Part shown: positions 61,761 through 64,000 of the stretch, in pieces
How the letters are laid out: each line of letters begins with the position of its first letter
Numbering within the stretch: the first letter of the stretch is position 1
Assembly: GCA_039105265.1 (NCBI GenBank)
Contig: JAPFFF010000012.1
Span: 3,906,001 to 3,970,000 of the forward strand
Direction of reading: 5' to 3'
Length of the DNA stretch: 64,000 bases
Source: Tritrichomonas musculus
Taxonomy: Eukaryota; Parabasalia; Tritrichomonadida; Tritrichomonadidae
The notes under the pieces: generated by a model
What the model was told of the DNA's origin: nothing
Database searches by the model: none
The model's input: the letters and a program-made list of their open reading frames with translations, nothing else
Position numbers and translations under genes: made by a program

Positions 61761-63556
61761 TAATATTAACATAAAAGACCTCCTTGATTGTAATAATTTG
61801 ATTACTTAAAACAAAAAACCTGTCGTTAGTTAGAAATTAAAAAATCATTTCTTTATATTTTATCCATTGAAATAATTCAATGAGCATATTCAAAATCGAA
61901 AATTGATGATTTGTATGAAATAAGCATAAAATAAATAAAGTATTTGTGTTATCATAATATCAGATAACACTACAATTTATTATATACTACTATATACTAA
62001 ATGAAATAGTGAGGGGAGAGAGGGGGGAAAAAAAAAATATTAAATTTCTTAATAAGATTCTATGAAAACAAATGAAAGAATAAGAATGAACAACTATAAT
62101 AACCATTAAATTACTTTATATCGTTTATTGCTAGTTTATATAACTGGATGAAGAGAAGATATAATATTTTGAAATAAGATTCTATGAAAACAAATGAAAG
62201 AATAAGAATGAACAACTATAATAGCCATTAAATTACTTTATATCGTTTATTGCTAGTTTATATAACTGGATGAAGAGAAGATATAATATTTTGAAATAAG
62301 ATTCTATGAAAACAAATGAAAGAATAAGAATGAACAACTATAATAACCATTAAATTACTTTATATCGTTTATTGCTAGTTTATATAACTGGATGAAGAGA
62401 AGATATAATATTTTGAAATAAGATTCTATGAAAACAAATGAAAGAATAAGAATGAACAACTATAATAACCATTAAATTACTTTATATCGTTTATTGCTAG
62501 TTTATATAACTGGATGAAGAGAAGATATAATATTTTGAAATAAGATTCTATGAAAACAAATGAAAGAATAAGAATGAACAACTATAATAACCATTAAATT
62601 ACTTTATATCGTTTATTGCTAGTTTATGTAACTGGATTAAGAGAAAATATAATATTTTCATCAAATTGTTCAATTTTCACCACATAAAGGAAAATATCAG
62701 GAACTCCAAAATAATGAACAATATACTAAATAATTATATCATATTATTAATATTAAAAATCTTTTCTATTGTAAAATAAATCGATAAAAGATAAAAGAGC
62801 CGTTTATAAAAATAAATATTTCAATGCATTCAATATATAATTATTTTTATTCAAAATTATACTTTATTCACAAAATATAAAATATGAATTCTATGAAATA
62901 TAACATTTATATCATATAAAATAACCACTAAATATATGTTTAATAATATTATATAAGCAGATTAAAGTTTATATATCCGTATAGTGCATGAACATATTAA
63001 AATAAATAAATATGAAATATAATAATAATTAATTCAATAATTTTTCTATTGCCATTCAATATTTTATTATCAATTTTAATTATTTTGTTTTTTTTCTGAG
63101 AAAATAATATCTCACATTTAATATAAAATTATCTCATAAAAAACATTATTAAATTAAAAATGGTGATGACTAATTTGTTAATTAACGTTAAATAATTTCA
63201 AATAAGTAATTTTCTTTTATTTTTAGAAAATCAATCAATATTTGAAGTATCAATATTATCGCGAAAATGACACGCAAATATTAATATACAAGCTACATTA
63301 AATGATAATTTGCCTTTTTCACAATATTAGATCAAATATATGAAATATATAGGATAATTTGCATTTCTCAATTTTATACCATTTTTTATTTCATATGGAC
63401 TTATACATTTTATATTATAATTTTTATAAAAACATTTTAATTCTATTTATGATTTATTTAAGTTTTTTTTTTCTCCAAATTTGTCACTTTTTGTGCAAAA
63501 AGCACTTTTTGGGAAACTTTTTCAGTATTTTTCACTTTTTGGGCACTTTTTGTGCA
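61761..63556 (-). repeat. Right arm of the palindrome
   Basis: Reverse complement of the left arm, with the same parts in mirror order: inner 250 bp, GGGGAGAGAGG block and A-tract, tandem array, unique AT-rich region, and the CACTTTTTG motif cluster at 63485-63555. The same stop-free frame is seen on the plus strand at 63359. Confidence 0.9.
62051..62650. repeat. 122-bp tandem repeat, five copies (right arm)
   Basis: AATAAGATTCTATG recurs at 62051, 62173, 62295, 62417 and 62539. The variant copy (AATAGCCATTA at ~62219) is fourth from the outer end, the same ordinal position as in the left arm. The missing copy is therefore on the inner side. Confidence 0.9.
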
Positions 63557-63569
63557 AAAAAACTAGTAC

Positions 63570-63607
<38 letters not shown>

Positions 63608-64000
63608 CCGTTTTTATCTCATTATAATGGAATGTAATATTTATTTTTACATATATTATATTCGTTTGAAACAAAATTATCGAAAATATTTTAAAAAAAA
63701 TTGAGCAAAATTAAATGACATCCCCAAATATTAATAAAAGTAATTTATTTAATATATATATATATAAAATGTAAAAAAAAAATATAATCGATAATGTAAA
63801 ATAATATTACATCCTATTATATAATTAATAAAATGCAGAAAAGCATGAATAATATGAAAATAACAATAATTGCTGATTATGGATTCTATATTTATGGAGG
63901 GGAAAATCGTATTTTCTTTTTCATGATAAGAAATTATTTCAATGGTTTTTGAGAAATTTATATAAATATTTATTGGAAATGAAAAAAATAATTCTATCCA
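63557..64000. other. Window end: AT-rich sequence after the palindrome
   Basis: It begins with the junction AAAAAAACTAGTACC and a 35-base A-tract, then AT-rich DNA with a TATATATA run near 63755. No gene reaches in from the right as far as can be seen. Confidence 0.5.

Larger units (their letters stand above)
58382..63556. repeat. 5.2-kb palindrome (long inverted repeat with spacer)
   Basis: The arm at 58382-60315 is repeated in reverse complement at 61761-63556. Long stretches were compared by eye and are identical or nearly so. The length difference (about 138 bp) is one extra 122-bp tandem unit plus a longer T-tract in the left arm. A-tracts lie just outside both ends (58330-58367 and 63571-63605), both with A on the plus strand. 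No target duplication and no transposase were found. Confidence 0.92.

Noticed and set aside
1-64000. tRNA, rRNA or spliceosomal RNA genes
   Set aside because: No tRNA T-arm box with matching A-box spacing and no rRNA-like GC-rich stretch was recognised. An RNA search program could still find divergent ones.
1-64000. Introns in the long genes
   Set aside because: All long coding regions are open from end to end, and no conserved trichomonad 5' splice/branch-point signals were noticed near gene starts.

Overview
The window looks like nuclear DNA of a parabasalid flagellate, most likely a Tritrichomonas-like trichomonad. The evidence is the gene content: very AT-rich sequence, long genes with no visible introns and short AT-rich spacers. 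It includes BspA-like leucine-rich surface proteins, an M60 metallopeptidase with PA14 and discoidin-like modules, kinase-Sel1 fusions, a DUF3447-type ankyrin-gene remnant and a Maverick/Polinton element. Species assignment is inference.

Layout. 1-13.8 kb holds host genes: the 3' part of a coiled-coil/F5-8 type C gene, a degenerate kinase-Sel1 gene beside a conventional kinase-Sel1 gene, a broken ankyrin-family gene, and two paralogous 7TM genes on the minus strand. 13.8-20.0 kb is an accessory island: a broken helicase of unusual composition, a G-poor CAT/CAA/CAG-type array, a decayed hAT transposon, and a noncoding element with 13-bp inverted ends. 21.2-33.8 kb returns to host genes: M60-like surface peptidase, a broken BspA gene, an MFS sugar transporter, an unusual Rab-like GTPase, a protein built of six 47-residue repeats, and a DUF2828/VWA protein.

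34,262-51,912 is a complete-looking 17.65-kb Maverick/Polinton with 172-bp inverted ends and a 5-bp target duplication (AACTT). It carries DNA polymerase B, integrase, packaging ATPase and a candidate capsid gene, plus an HNH nuclease and several poorly known genes. 52.0-56.9 kb is a very large BspA-like surface protein, followed by a small gene of unknown function.

58,382-63,556 is the least explained part. It is a 5.2-kb palindrome with arms of about 1.9 and 1.8 kb that look nearly identical and surround a 1.4-kb repetitive spacer. Each arm holds a 122-bp tandem array (six copies against five) and ends in a cluster of CAAAAAGTG-type motifs. No transposase or convincing gene was found in it.

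All calls come from reading sequence and translations by eye. No similarity search was run, so family names rest on recognised motifs.
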